Source: Paraburkholderia mimosarum LMG 23256 = NBRC 106338 (GTDB taxonomy: Bacteria > Pseudomonadota > Gammaproteobacteria > Burkholderiales > Burkholderiaceae). Taken from it: a DNA stretch of 64,000 bases. Where the stretch lies: NCBI RefSeq assembly GCF_000739815.1, contig NZ_BBJJ01000006.1, positions 62,001 through 126,000 on the forward strand, read 5' to 3'. Of the stretch, positions 54,438 through 62,722 are shown piece after piece. Below the pieces are notes generated by a model. That model was not told the DNA's origin, did not search any database, and was given only the letters and a program-made list of their open reading frames with translations. Numbering within the stretch: the stretch's first letter is position 1; every line of letters begins with the position of its first letter. Made by a program: the position numbers and the translations under genes.

Positions 54438-54773
54438 ATGTGGGATCGTTTTGGGACATACCTCATGAGCCTCGTTCCCACCGTCGTCGGTGCCGTTGCT
54501 GCCACCAACGCGGCTGACATCGGCATTTCTGGACGCATCCTCATCGCCATTGCAGCGACCGTGCTGTTTGGGCTGATCGGACTCATACCATTACTTGGAG
54601 ACGAGCCGAATGCCACGCCACGGCCAGAATGGACTGTCGTCGATGGTGCCAAGGAAGCGCGCCAGCCGGTCGATGGATGGTTCCAGAACGATGGACTGAC
54701 GATAGACGGGGACGTCCGGGAGATCGAGGAGCCGCCGAAACTGGCTGGCGGCGATCTCCGATGGGGGCGATAG
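54438..54773 (+). CDS. Small membrane protein divergent from the DUF4062 gene
   Basis: A 111-residue protein with two hydrophobic helices (about 5-28, TYLMSLVPTVVGAVAATN, and 34-53, ILIAIAATVLFGLIGLIPLL) and a polar, acidic C-terminal tail (TIDGDVREIEEPPKLAGG). The ATG at 54438 is a guess; a TTG at 54396 would add 14 residues, and there is no strong ribosome site. It is divergent from the DUF4062 gene; a membrane effector or anchor is possible but unsupported. Confidence 0.45.
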   Translation: MWDRFGTYLMSLVPTVVGAVAATNAADIGISGRILIAIAATVLFGLIGLIPLLGDEPNATPRPEWTVVDGAKEARQPVDGWFQNDGLTIDGDVREIEEPPKLAGGDLRWGR

Positions 54774-54814
54774 ACGATCGAGGGCAAAAGCCTTGGATCG
54801 ATCTCATCGAAAAA

Positions 54815-55455
54815 ACGCCCAGGCCGTTAGGCCCGAGCGAAGCCATCGGATGGCCGACGGCGGAGGTATTCAGAATGGAGCTGGCCCGCTCGCGGATATT
54901 GCCGCGCTAGCGAGCCGGTTCTTTAACTAGGAGCGCACAGGGGTACTGCGCGCCCAGACTGCTTTGCTCAGGCCATCTGCTTTTGGCTTTCAGCCCGTGC
55001 GCCCGGAAATCTATGCATTAGGGATGGCTGTACATCGCGTTCCAATCGGCCTTCGACACTGCCGGGCGGCCCGCATCAGACGAACCGCTCACAACACCAC
55101 CGTAACCGCTCGTTGCCACTTGTTGCGCAGCGACCTTCGCTTCGGCGGCCTGGATCGCGTCCGGGTAGTGCGCTTGGTCGCCATCGCCAACGTGATAGCC
55201 GGCCTTCTCAAGCTGAACGAGCTCCGCGCGGACCTGGGCGCGGGTCACCGGGCCGTTCGACTGTGCGAACGAAGCAACCGGCACAACAAGGGCAACAGCA
55301 ACTGCAACGGCTTGGATCAGGGACTTCATGATTACTACCTCCATCGACTTTTGTTAGCGGTGCGACAACTTGTCTGCATCCGATGAGTGAAAGTCTAGGA
55401 GCGTTGCGCTCTAGGGTTAACCCCTAGCAATCGAAGGCATTGTTCCAGCCCGCAG
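54815..55455. repeat. Direct repeat copy B: DUF4148 gene with flanks
   Basis: Homologous to 48405-48960 in the same orientation, including gene, downstream hairpin region and upstream leader. Together the two copies frame the candidate island. Confidence 0.75.
55018..55329 (-). CDS. DUF4148 secreted protein, copy B
   Basis: A 103-residue protein with the same layout as copy A: signal peptide VAVALVVPVASFAQS, then VTRAQVRAELVQLEKAGYHV, and the end SKADWNAMYSHP. Differences cluster in the middle (GDGDQAHYPDAIQ). The ATG at 55329 follows GGAGGTAAT. It ends the region of chromosomal-type genes before the phage-like cluster. Confidence 0.82.
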   Translation of the reverse strand: MKSLIQAVAVAVALVVPVASFAQSNGPVTRAQVRAELVQLEKAGYHVGDGDQAHYPDAIQAAEAKVAAQQVATSGYGGVVSGSSDAGRPAVSKADWNAMYSHP

Positions 55456-55565
55456 CAGAATCCTGGCATCTCCGCGCAAACGCCCGTCGAGCAAGGAGAA
55501 GCGGCCCCTACGGGCCGCAACCTGGAAACGCGTATGCCGCAGACCGCAGAAAAGCACTGCTATGG

Positions 55566-57662
55566 CTAAGGCTGACTCGGTGCGACAAGCTGAGGGGCAA
55601 CGAGCGCCGGGACGCTCTGAAGGCGCCGCGCCAACGCCTGCCCGAGCATCTGATTTCGCGCCGCGGCCGCGCCACCCGCTCGGGCGTCGAGGTAAGGCAG
55701 GAAGCCTTGCGGGTTGAGCAGTAGATCCGAAAGCTGGCCGTTGAGCCGATTCCCCACCATTTGCCCGATCCGACTGCCGCCGCCAAGAATGCCTAGGCCG
55801 ATCATCGGATGCCCGGTTGCCGCGGCGCCGATCGCTCCCACCGCTCGGCCAAGCCCGGTCGCCCCGCCGAAGTTCGGCCCGTAGATGTTCCGAGCCAGCC
55901 AGCCGTTTGCACTGAGGTTATAGGCCGTGTCGCTGCCCGGCGTGCGTACCGAGTTAGAAATCGTCGCGCGTTGCAAGTCCTGCCCGATGCTCTGAAGCGT
56001 GCCGAGCGCATTGGCGTCGATCCCGTAGCGTGCTGCGTCGCCGTTGTTCATCGCTTGCGCGAGAGCAGAGCGATAGGGCATCAACCCGATCTCGGGCACG
56101 CCGCCAGCGTTCATGGCCCGGGTTCCGAGGCCGTTCGCGATCTGCTGGCCAACCTGCATCGTGTTGACCGGCACGCTCCCCGCGGCATACGCGGCGCGCG
56201 CCTGCTGGACGCCGGGGATATACCGCCCCATCCAGTTGTCGACGTTGCCTTTGAGCGCGGCCAGTGCGCCGGCACGGGTATTCGCGCCAGCGCGTTGCGC
56301 CTCGCCAATCATGTCGCCGAGTGCACGCGACGTGTAGTCGAGCGCCGCGCCGTTGATGGCGTTGCTGCCACCCTGCTGCGGCCACACAGGCGCCACGCCG
56401 CGGCCAACGGCAGCATCGAGAGACGCGAGCTCGTTCGCGCGCTGCATGGCTTCCTGCATCTCGGGAATTTGCGCGTAGCGCATGAATGCCGGGCCAACGT
56501 TCGCCGTCGCCTGGTGCGCCTGCTGGTAGAGCGGTGATGCTGCGGCATCGCGCGCCGCCTGAGCTGCCTGCATATCCGCCGGCGTGCCGGCTACGCCCAT
56601 CAGCGCGCTCCAGCGTGCATCGTTGTTCTCGATCGCTCGCTGCGCCAGAGCCATCTTCAGGTCTGGATAGGAGTTTGACGCCGCTTTTTCGGTTGCCGTC
56701 AGCACCGGGTTCCCCGCTGCCTGCGCCGTCGTCGGCATCGAACCCGGTACGAACGCCTGCGCGCCACGGATGTTTGCCGCCACCTGCGCCGCCTCGTCTC
56801 CGACCGCGTTTGCGAGCCCAGATCCCACGTAAGCGCGCGGATTCACGACCGGCTGCGCCACGTTGTAGAGCGCTCTGCCGGCGCCCGAGACCGCGCCGAT
56901 GGCTGCGGGCACACCTGCACCAACCGCTCCGCCCACGAGCGCGTTACGGCCCACCTGCGGCCAATACGGCTGGCTCGGGTCCACCGAAGCCCCGCCAGCG
57001 GAAAGCGCTGCCCCAGTGGCCGCATTCCCGAGCACGCCGCCAACCGCGCGTCCGACGGCGCCACTCATCATCGGCAAAGCGGTGACGCCATTGCGGATTG
57101 CCGATCCTGCACGCGCGACCCCGCCCATCGGCAGGACCATTGGCGCAACGATGGCCGACGCCTGCTCACCCGGCGAGGCAGTCTCGCGAAACTGTCGATC
57201 GGCGGCCGCTTGCGCCGCGACATCGTTATCCGCAGTGCTCGCCAGCCAGTTCCCGAACGCTGAGCCTTGAACGCCGGGAATCGCGTTGACGCCCGCCGAA
57301 ACGCCTTTCTCTACCAGATTCGCCGCATTGTTCGCGAGACTGCTGACGCCGTGCCACGCGCCAGAGCCGATCTGCTGAAGCGTTCTCCATGTGTCGGGTG
57401 ACGCGCCGCCAGCCGCGAGATCTGTAGCTAGTCCGATATTTGGCAGCGTCCTTTCCGACTGGGTAACAGCGCCTGCCGGGTTAGCGGACACGGCGCCAGC
57501 CCACGCATCAATATTCTGGCGCGGCGCGGACGAAAGTTTCGCCCAATCGTCGATGGTCCGCGGCGCCGGAGGCGTAGTGCCCCTGCCAGCGAGATATTCA
57601 TCGAATGTCGCCGGCTGAGGCGTTGCGGCCTTCCCAGCAAGGTAGTCATCGAAGGAAGCCAT
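55566..57662 (-). CDS. Large phage virion-associated protein (putative internal/ejection protein)
   Basis: A 698-residue protein that starts with a repeated motif FDDYLAGK / FDEYLAGRG (about 4-27), has glycine/alanine-rich hydrophobic stretches (AVGRAVGGVLGNAATGAALS, VGGAVGAGVPAAIGAVSGAG) and a helical C-terminal half. Such composition is typical of proteins packed inside podovirus heads that are ejected with DNA. I do not recognise a precise family. It is last in the phage-like operon. Base composition is close to the host, suggesting long residence or a Burkholderia phage. Confidence 0.55.
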   Translation of the reverse strand: MASFDDYLAGKAATPQPATFDEYLAGRGTTPPAPRTIDDWAKLSSAPRQNIDAWAGAVSANPAGAVTQSERTLPNIGLATDLAAGGASPDTWRTLQQIGSGAWHGVSSLANNAANLVEKGVSAGVNAIPGVQGSAFGNWLASTADNDVAAQAAADRQFRETASPGEQASAIVAPMVLPMGGVARAGSAIRNGVTALPMMSGAVGRAVGGVLGNAATGAALSAGGASVDPSQPYWPQVGRNALVGGAVGAGVPAAIGAVSGAGRALYNVAQPVVNPRAYVGSGLANAVGDEAAQVAANIRGAQAFVPGSMPTTAQAAGNPVLTATEKAASNSYPDLKMALAQRAIENNDARWSALMGVAGTPADMQAAQAARDAAASPLYQQAHQATANVGPAFMRYAQIPEMQEAMQRANELASLDAAVGRGVAPVWPQQGGSNAINGAALDYTSRALGDMIGEAQRAGANTRAGALAALKGNVDNWMGRYIPGVQQARAAYAAGSVPVNTMQVGQQIANGLGTRAMNAGGVPEIGLMPYRSALAQAMNNGDAARYGIDANALGTLQSIGQDLQRATISNSVRTPGSDTAYNLSANGWLARNIYGPNFGGATGLGRAVGAIGAAATGHPMIGLGILGGGSRIGQMVGNRLNGQLSDLLLNPQGFLPYLDARAGGAAAARNQMLGQALARRLQSVPALVAPQLVAPSQP

Positions 57663-57671
57663 TGCCTACTC

Positions 57672-57971
57672 CTAGTGGAAGACCGGCGCATCGGCCGATT
57701 GGTTGGAATTCGAATTCTCGGCGGCCGGCGCATCGCGGTTTTCGCCTACGATGTCGCCTGGACTGGCCGCCGTGTTGCCCTCGCTTGCCGCGGCAATCTC
57801 GCCTTGCAGCCATTCGTAGGTGTTCACGATGTAGCCCAAGACTGCCAGCACGTCGGCGCGCAACGCGCTGTCCTCCTCCAACGTGCTTTGCACCGCGTTG
57901 AGCATGACCGCCGCCATTCGCAGTTGGGCGCTCGTGAGGCTGAGCAAAGCTCGAGCTGCTTCCGCGTCCAT
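57672..57971 (-). CDS. Hypothetical phage protein
   Basis: A 99-residue acidic, mostly helical protein: MDAEAARALLSLTSAQLRM, then a conserved-looking VLAVLGYIVNTYEWLQGE, and a disordered Ala/Asn/Ser tail. No family recognised. It lies nine bases upstream of the large virion gene and two bases after the preceding gene, so it is part of the same operon. The chosen ATG (57971) fits the tight spacing. Confidence 0.5.
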   Translation of the reverse strand: MDAEAARALLSLTSAQLRMAAVMLNAVQSTLEEDSALRADVLAVLGYIVNTYEWLQGEIAAASEGNTAASPGDIVGENRDAPAAENSNSNQSADAPVFH

Positions 57972-57973
57972 AG

Positions 57974-58294
57974 TCAGTCTCCAGTCGTTGGGCTCGCGCC
58001 GGTGAGCGCTTCCCACTGCGCGGCGCCGAGGGTGCCGAGGCCTGGTGAGACCTGCCCGCTCAACCGAGCGGCAAGCAGCGCCGATCCGAGCTGTGAAAGC
58101 CCTTGGCCCACGGTGTATTGCGGGACAATCGAGTACGGGCCCGAGCCCGTAGCCAAGGGCATTTGCGGCGTGAGCGCGGTTTGCATCAGCGCTTGAGCGA
58201 GCGCCTGCTGGCGTTGCAGGTCGTAGACGTCCCCCTGGAATTGCGGGAGAACCGTCAATCCGAAAGGGCTAGGCATGATCGAGTCGGCCATCAT
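57974..58294 (-). CDS. Hypothetical phage protein
   Basis: A 106-residue protein rich in Gln, Leu and Pro (VYDLQRQQALAQALMQTALT, then YSIVPQYTVGQGLSQLGSAL). It is probably a small virion component. Start and the upstream stop overlap as TGATG at 58292-58296, showing translational coupling to the PAPS-reductase-like gene. No family recognised. Confidence 0.5.
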   Translation of the reverse strand: MMADSIMPSPFGLTVLPQFQGDVYDLQRQQALAQALMQTALTPQMPLATGSGPYSIVPQYTVGQGLSQLGSALLAARLSGQVSPGLGTLGAAQWEALTGASPTTGD

Positions 58295-59127
58295 CAATCT
58301 CCCATTCCCTCTTCACCAACCGGTTCCAGTTCCCCGAGAGCGATCCTCATCAGCCGAACGTGCCGCTCCTGTTCGGACTGGATGAGCCTTAGACGACGCT
58401 CGTATTCGTCCGCGGCCTCGGGATGGAAGTCGCGCAGATAGCGGAGCTTGCTACCGGCTTCCACGAGATGAGCCGTGCAGTGCAGGCAGTCGAGCGAACC
58501 CATTCCGTAGGTGTATTGCCGTGGGATCTCGACGCCTTCGGTACGCAGATACGCGAAAACATCGTTCTTGGACCAACCCCTGATCGGCATCAATTGCGTG
58601 CCACCGTTCTGCGGGTCCACCATTCCGTTAGTGATCGGTGGCCGATGGGCCTCCGTTTCCCGCTCACCCCGAATCACCAGATCCGCGCCCAGTTCCCTGA
58701 CGGCGTTTTGCATCGGTACCCACACATTCGCAGCGCAGCATTCAAGCGTCGAATGCACCTTGAAGCTGGGGCTGCCGGGTATGCAGGCGCGGCCTATCGG
58801 AGTAGCCGTCCAAGGGACCATATCAGCCGGGAAAGTTTGCTCCTTGGCGTGGCCGCGTAGATAACCTGGGCCAGCGACCTCGACGAAATTCGGAACGAGC
58901 TTGCAAATGCGCTCCATTTGCTCGACCGTCTCCGGGTACGGATCGCCAGCGTTCGTCCAGAGCACCGTCAGTCGGTCCCACCACGGCCGCAGCAGGTAAA
59001 GGCAGGTCAAGGAATCCTTCCCGCCCGAAAACTTGAGCACGGGCTTTTGATGCGTGGCCATCGCCTGGGCGATTTCGTTTTTGGCGGTCTCGACCAGCGT
59101 CGAGTCAATGTTGTGCATTTCCATCAT
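58294..59127 (-). CDS. Phage-encoded PAPS reductase-like PP-loop protein
   Basis: A 277-residue protein with the PP-loop SGGKDS at residues 34-39, followed by TVLWTNAGDPYPETVEQM. A cysteine set (CCAANVW, LDCLHCTAHLVE) could bind metal. It belongs to the adenylyl-sulphate/PAPS reductase superfamily, which includes sulphur-transfer and DNA-modifying members such as DndC. Similar genes occur in Burkholderia phages. It may alter sulphur metabolism or modify nucleic acid. The ATG overlaps the upstream stop as ATGA. Confidence 0.75.
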   Translation of the reverse strand: MMEMHNIDSTLVETAKNEIAQAMATHQKPVLKFSGGKDSLTCLYLLRPWWDRLTVLWTNAGDPYPETVEQMERICKLVPNFVEVAGPGYLRGHAKEQTFPADMVPWTATPIGRACIPGSPSFKVHSTLECCAANVWVPMQNAVRELGADLVIRGERETEAHRPPITNGMVDPQNGGTQLMPIRGWSKNDVFAYLRTEGVEIPRQYTYGMGSLDCLHCTAHLVEAGSKLRYLRDFHPEAADEYERRLRLIQSEQERHVRLMRIALGELEPVGEEGMGD

Positions 59128-59387
59128 TCGAACTCCGCCGGCTCGGCGCGCTGCACGACGATCAGCTTGCGCGAGCGATCGCGATTGACGTCCGCAATTA
59201 CCTTGCGCTCGAGCTCATCGACGTCGGTGCCGGGAGGGCACGCGTAAAACAGGCCATCGACAAAAACACCCGGGCCCTGCTCGAACTCGCCAAAGTGGCG
59301 CATCACTACGATTACCGGGTCTTCGCCGGTTGGACCCTGCTGACGTTCAAGGCGCTCAAGGCGTGCTCTGAGATTGCTGGTTGCCAT
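59124..59387 (-). CDS. Hypothetical phage protein
   Basis: An 87-residue protein with a basic coiled start (SNLRARLERLERQQG) and a small beta-rich part (DPVIVVMRHFGEFEQGPGVF). Unknown family. It overlaps both neighbours, as is usual for phage operons. The ATG at 59387 was chosen over a longer frame that runs deep into the preceding gene. Confidence 0.5.
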   Translation of the reverse strand: MATSNLRARLERLERQQGPTGEDPVIVVMRHFGEFEQGPGVFVDGLFYACPPGTDVDELERKVIADVNRDRSRKLIVVQRAEPAEFE

Positions 59388-59778
59388 CGTTCTTTCCCTC
59401 CAAAGCTGCGATCCGTTTTTCAAGTTCGTCGGCTTCGACGATCCGTGCCTGTGCCGCTAAGACCTGCATGACTGCGTTCGCCTGATCCGGCGTGATCCTG
59501 CCGCCCGCCAAAGCGCGCATGACGGCATCCCCTTGCTCCGCCAGCGAGCCGGTCAGCGCAGGCAACTCGACCGGCTCGTCCTTTGCCTTCATCGCCGGAA
59601 TGCACCGGTCGATACAGATGCGAAGCGCAGTGGTATCGCCCGCCAGCGCCAGATCGACCGCCTTTTTCACCAGCTTCTCGGCATGCGGCTGCAGCAGCTC
59701 GCGCAACGCCGTGCGCTTGTCTGGTGTGCCTCGCTTCCGTCCGGCTGGGTTGCCGGAAACCCCTTTTTTGAACGCCAT
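59356..59778 (-). CDS. DUF5681-type phage protein (terminase-small-subunit-like)
   Basis: A 140-residue protein opening with FKKGVSGNPAGRKRGTPDKR, the hallmark of DUF5681 proteins. These sit at the small-terminase position of many phages and may bind packaging DNA. The rest is helical with an acidic coiled end (ADELEKRIAALEGKND). No large terminase follows in this window, where one would expect it. It ends inside the next gene (32-base overlap). Confidence 0.65.
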   Translation of the reverse strand: MAFKKGVSGNPAGRKRGTPDKRTALRELLQPHAEKLVKKAVDLALAGDTTALRICIDRCIPAMKAKDEPVELPALTGSLAEQGDAVMRALAGGRITPDQANAVMQVLAAQARIVEADELEKRIAALEGKNDGNQQSQSTP

Positions 59779-59816
59779 CTCGTTGTTCTTCCATTGCTGT
59801 CAGCAGGCGCGCGTGC

Positions 59817-60209
59817 TCAAAAATCGAGCGCGTCGTCAGCCATGGCCGGTTCGCGGACGGATCGCCCCTCTGTGGCCGGAGCATCCGCCACGGCCTTGCG
59901 CTTGCGAGCCACGTGGTAGGCCGTCAGGACCTTCGAGGCGACCATGCTGACGCTGGGCTTCACCGACCCGTCCCGAGCCTCGTACGTGCCGACCTTGAGG
60001 CTGCCCGCCAGCGAGACGCTGTCACCGTCCTCGAGCGCCAGCAGCGCCGCCTTCGCGGAATCGCTGAACGCCACGACATTCACGAATAGGCTCTCGCCTT
60101 CGCCGTCGGCGGCGCGCACGTTCGCGATCACGAACGTCTTGCCCGCGTTCGAGCGGCGTTCCTCAGGCGTTTTCCACAACTTGCCCACCACCAGTGCGTC
60201 GATGCTCAT
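59817..60209 (-). CDS. ssb: Phage single-stranded DNA-binding protein
   Basis: A 130-residue protein with an OB-fold (residues about 5-105: DALVVGKLWKTPEERRSNAG, FVIANVRAADGEGESLFVNV, LEDGDSVSLAGSLKVGTYE). The end ADDALDF is the acidic tip that binds host replication proteins. It coats single-stranded DNA during element replication. The start at 60209 overlaps the previous stop by four bases. Confidence 0.75.
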   Translation of the reverse strand: MSIDALVVGKLWKTPEERRSNAGKTFVIANVRAADGEGESLFVNVVAFSDSAKAALLALEDGDSVSLAGSLKVGTYEARDGSVKPSVSMVASKVLTAYHVARKRKAVADAPATEGRSVREPAMADDALDF

Positions 60210-60394
60210 TTCGGTTCTCCTGCTTGCATGAGGCGCCACAGTTCCCGGCGCTGTGATTCGGCTGCCTTGTCGCCAAACTTTCCGCGTACCCGTTCAACGA
60301 TTGCGCGCGCTGGGCCGTAGTCGCCGCGCTTGCCGGCGTGCACGGCCTTGATGAAGTCGCTCCAGGACTTGAGCCGTTCATCTGCGGTTGGCAT
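60206..60394 (-). CDS. Small phage protein upstream of ssb
   Basis: A 62-residue basic protein beginning MPTADERLKSWSDFIKAVHA and ending RRELWRLMQAGEPK, with an AAGGAGGAGG ribosome site just upstream. The frame is open for another 106 codons upstream, but that part is the repeat array and is not protein-like. Unknown function. Confidence 0.6.
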   Translation of the reverse strand: MPTADERLKSWSDFIKAVHAGKRGDYGPARAIVERVRGKFGDKAAESQRRELWRLMQAGEPK

Positions 60395-60708
60395 CACAGC
60401 CTCCTCCTTGGAATTACACGAAACATCGTCTCGGCCCTGTCTTGTCGCGCTGTCTCCCCTTCTAAAGAAGGGGGAGACGCGACGCGACAAAACCGCAATG
60501 GGCTTGTCGCGCTTGTCGCGCCTACCAAATGCGACAGACGCGACACCAGCGCATTCCTTCGTATGCCAATGACGGCGGGCGTTCTGGCTCGTCGTCGGCT
60601 TCCGTTGGTTGCCAATTTGTCGCGCTTGTCGCGCGTCGCAAACGCGACAAATTCCGCGTGCTGGGATTTCCCGTGTCGCGTTTGCCAAACGCGACAAAAT
60701 CAGCGTGT
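60395..60708. repeat. TTGTCGCG motif array (candidate iterons / operator)
   Basis: The exact octamer TTGTCGCG occurs eight times in 256 bases: forward at 60442, 60504, 60513, 60617 and 60626, reverse at 60483, 60643 and 60690; a GTGTCGCG variant is at 60673. Two places are tandem nine-base repeats (60504/60513, 60617/60626), and inverted pairs give hairpins (for example 60673-60697). It lies between the RepA-like gene and the ssb operon. A replication origin or multi-site operator is likely. A further hairpin (CCCCTT/AAGGGG) sits at about 60456-60473. Confidence 0.75.
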
Positions 60709-61833
60709 TCATGGCCTGCCTCCCGGGAAGGCGACGATCCCGGCGGTCTCGTGGATTTCTTCGGCATCAGCGAGCGTCTGGAGCGCGCGGTACACCGATC
60801 CGCGCGTGTATCGCCCCTCAAAATGCTTAACCACTTCAGCCTTTTTTGCGCCCGTGCCACGGCCTCGGAGGAACTCCAGCACGGCGCCCTCGACGGCCCC
60901 GAGCTTCTTTCCTGTCACCGCCCTGACCGGCGCGCTCTCGGGCGCAACAACGCAGGTTGTCGCCGGCGCGCCCCATTTCGTTAGACCAAGCTCCACGACA
61001 TCGAGCCGAAAGCCGATGCGCTCGCCTTTGGTGCCCAGGTCGCGGACCTTGGTGATTTCGGCGCAGCGGCCAGTGGGCGAGTCCGTGATTTCGATCTCGG
61101 CATCGACGGCGGCACGCACACCCGACCATCCGCGCGAGCCTGAAGCCGCGTTTTTCCCCGAGTGGTGGATGAGCATGAAGTGCGCATTGCATTCGGTACG
61201 AATGCGGTCGAAGCGCTCGATCACACGGCTCATGTCTTGACCGGCGTTTTCATTTGCGCCGGCGCTCAGCCGTGCGAGCGTGTCGCCGACGATGAGCTGG
61301 ACCTTTTGCCCGCGCTGGGCCTCGAGGCGCTGGACGGTGGCAATGATCGCGGAGGTATCGGCGTCGTTCTCAAACAGGTTCAGCGGGTTCTGAACGACTG
61401 CGAAATTGGGTACACGTACGCCGTGGTGCCGCTGGTAGGCCTGCAGGCGACAGCGCACTGAAGCGGGCGACTCGGCGGCCAGATAGACGACCATGCCGGG
61501 CTCCGTGCGCTTGCCCATCCACTCCACGCCACGCGCCACCGCCGCGGCGAGGTCGATCACAAGGAAGGTCTTGCCGCTGTTGGAGTCGCCATAGAGAACG
61601 CTGCCACCGCCGACGGTCAGAAGCCCTTGGACCAACTCGTCAGGCGGCGTGAATTCGCCCGGCAGCTCGTCGGCAAAGGTAACGTTCAGTGGTAGATCGT
61701 CCGCCAGCACCTGCGCGTGGCCTGGTTGAAGCTTGCGTTCCGAGGCTTTCGCGATGCGCCGGCCGTTCGCCACAGCGAGGCGCATGCCGTCGGCGCCGCC
61801 CTCAACAGCGATGTCGTTCAAATCACGCCCCAT
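60709..61833 (-). CDS. repA: RepA-like hexameric helicase/ATPase (AAA_25 type)
   Basis: A 374-residue P-loop ATPase with RecA-like core. Walker A is GDSNSGKT (82-89), Walker B VQLIVGDTLARLS, followed by HFMLIHHSGKN. A C-terminal winged-helix-like part (about 310-374, FEGRYTRGSVYRALQTLADA) may bind DNA. Relatives are plasmid RSF1010 RepA and phage replicative helicases. It overlaps the primase end by 11 bases and lies next to the repeat array, so the two genes probably form the element's replication module. Confidence 0.8.
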   Translation of the reverse strand: MGRDLNDIAVEGGADGMRLAVANGRRIAKASERKLQPGHAQVLADDLPLNVTFADELPGEFTPPDELVQGLLTVGGGSVLYGDSNSGKTFLVIDLAAAVARGVEWMGKRTEPGMVVYLAAESPASVRCRLQAYQRHHGVRVPNFAVVQNPLNLFENDADTSAIIATVQRLEAQRGQKVQLIVGDTLARLSAGANENAGQDMSRVIERFDRIRTECNAHFMLIHHSGKNAASGSRGWSGVRAAVDAEIEITDSPTGRCAEITKVRDLGTKGERIGFRLDVVELGLTKWGAPATTCVVAPESAPVRAVTGKKLGAVEGAVLEFLRGRGTGAKKAEVVKHFEGRYTRGSVYRALQTLADAEEIHETAGIVAFPGGRP

Positions 61834-62722
61834 GGCTGGCCTCCACAAGCGTGACTTCACGATCCGCCAGCGCCCAGCGCTCGCCGCAGGATTCGGCGGC
61901 TTGCTCACCTGCGGGGTCGGCATCGACGGCGATCGTGAGAGCGTCAACCGCGGGCAGCACCGGGAGCTTCGCGAGGTTGCCGGCGTCGATCAACGCCCAT
62001 ACCGGCTGGATGACGCACGCGAGGCTCAGCGCGGTTTCTATGCCCTCGGCAACGGCCAGACCGTGCGTGACGGCTTCGTCTGGCCACAGGCGGATCACCC
62101 CGCCAGCCTTGCGATGGCCGCCAAGCAGCACCCGCGGCGGGTCGACATCTGCCTTGGTGCCGTCCGCCTTGATCCAGGTGCGATGCAGACTGATGGCAGC
62201 GGCCGAGATGGCGTCCGTGACTAGGGCGACCAAGCACGGCCCGGTATAGCCCGCAGGATGACGCGCAGCGGGATCGAACCGGAGATCGCCATCGGAAGGC
62301 GGCAGCGCGCAGACGCGAGTCTCAAGATAGGCACGGCCAATGTCGTTCACAGGGCCCAGCGACCGCCAGTAGGTGAGCCACTGCGGGGCGAGCGTCTCGC
62401 GGATTTCGCGAGCGGGCTCATGCTGGCGGACAGGGGCAGGGGCGGGCCGCTGGATCGATGAGGATTCTGACCAGCCTGCGTCGAGAGCTTCACGGAACAG
62501 CGTTGCGGCGCCAATGCCGCCGGTCGGCTTGAACGAGCGCCAGACGGACCGCGCCTCGGATTCGCCTCCATAATTGCTGCCTGAGGCGCACCAGTCGATC
62601 CAGTCCGCGACATCGAGGCCGGCAGCCTTGGCGGCCATGCCGAGGCGAACCCACGTGGCTCGGTCGCAACCAGCGTCGAGGTGGAATAGGGCGGAGCGCG
62701 CGCGATCGATATCGTTGAGCAT
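61823..62722 (-). CDS. Phage primase (PriCT-2 and Toprim domains)
   Basis: A 299-residue protein. The N-terminal PriCT-2-like part (about 5-80) has DRATWVRLGMAAKAAG and WIDWCASGSNYGG. The C-terminal Toprim catalytic domain has VAEGIETALSL and the acidic AVDADPAGEQAA. There is no N-terminal DNA-pol-like prim domain, so it is a reduced primase or a partner of another. The start overlaps the preceding stop as TGATG (62720-62724). Confidence 0.78.
   Translation of the reverse strand: MLNDIDRARSALFHLDAGCDRATWVRLGMAAKAAGLDVADWIDWCASGSNYGGESEARSVWRSFKPTGGIGAATLFREALDAGWSESSSIQRPAPAPVRQHEPAREIRETLAPQWLTYWRSLGPVNDIGRAYLETRVCALPPSDGDLRFDPAARHPAGYTGPCLVALVTDAISAAAISLHRTWIKADGTKADVDPPRVLLGGHRKAGGVIRLWPDEAVTHGLAVAEGIETALSLACVIQPVWALIDAGNLAKLPVLPAVDALTIAVDADPAGEQAAESCGERWALADREVTLVEASHGA

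Larger units (their letters stand above)
48961..54800. mobile_element. Candidate genomic island between DUF4148 repeats
   Basis: About 5.8 kb of visibly more A+T-rich DNA lies between two homologous direct repeats. It holds a protease pair, an HTH-like protein, an HNH nuclease, an AlpA-like regulator, a His-rich lipoprotein, a two-helix membrane protein, and a DUF4062 protein with a divergent membrane protein. The gene mix, base composition and lack of housekeeping genes suggest horizontally acquired cargo. No integrase or transposase was recognised inside, so the mode of entry is unknown; recombination between repeats is one option. Confidence 0.55.

Noticed and set aside
60338-61240. Plus-strand 300-codon frame over the TTGTCGCG array and repA
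   Set aside because: Its repeated LSRLSR/ATN peptides come from translating the DNA repeat array; the rest is antisense to the RepA-like gene.
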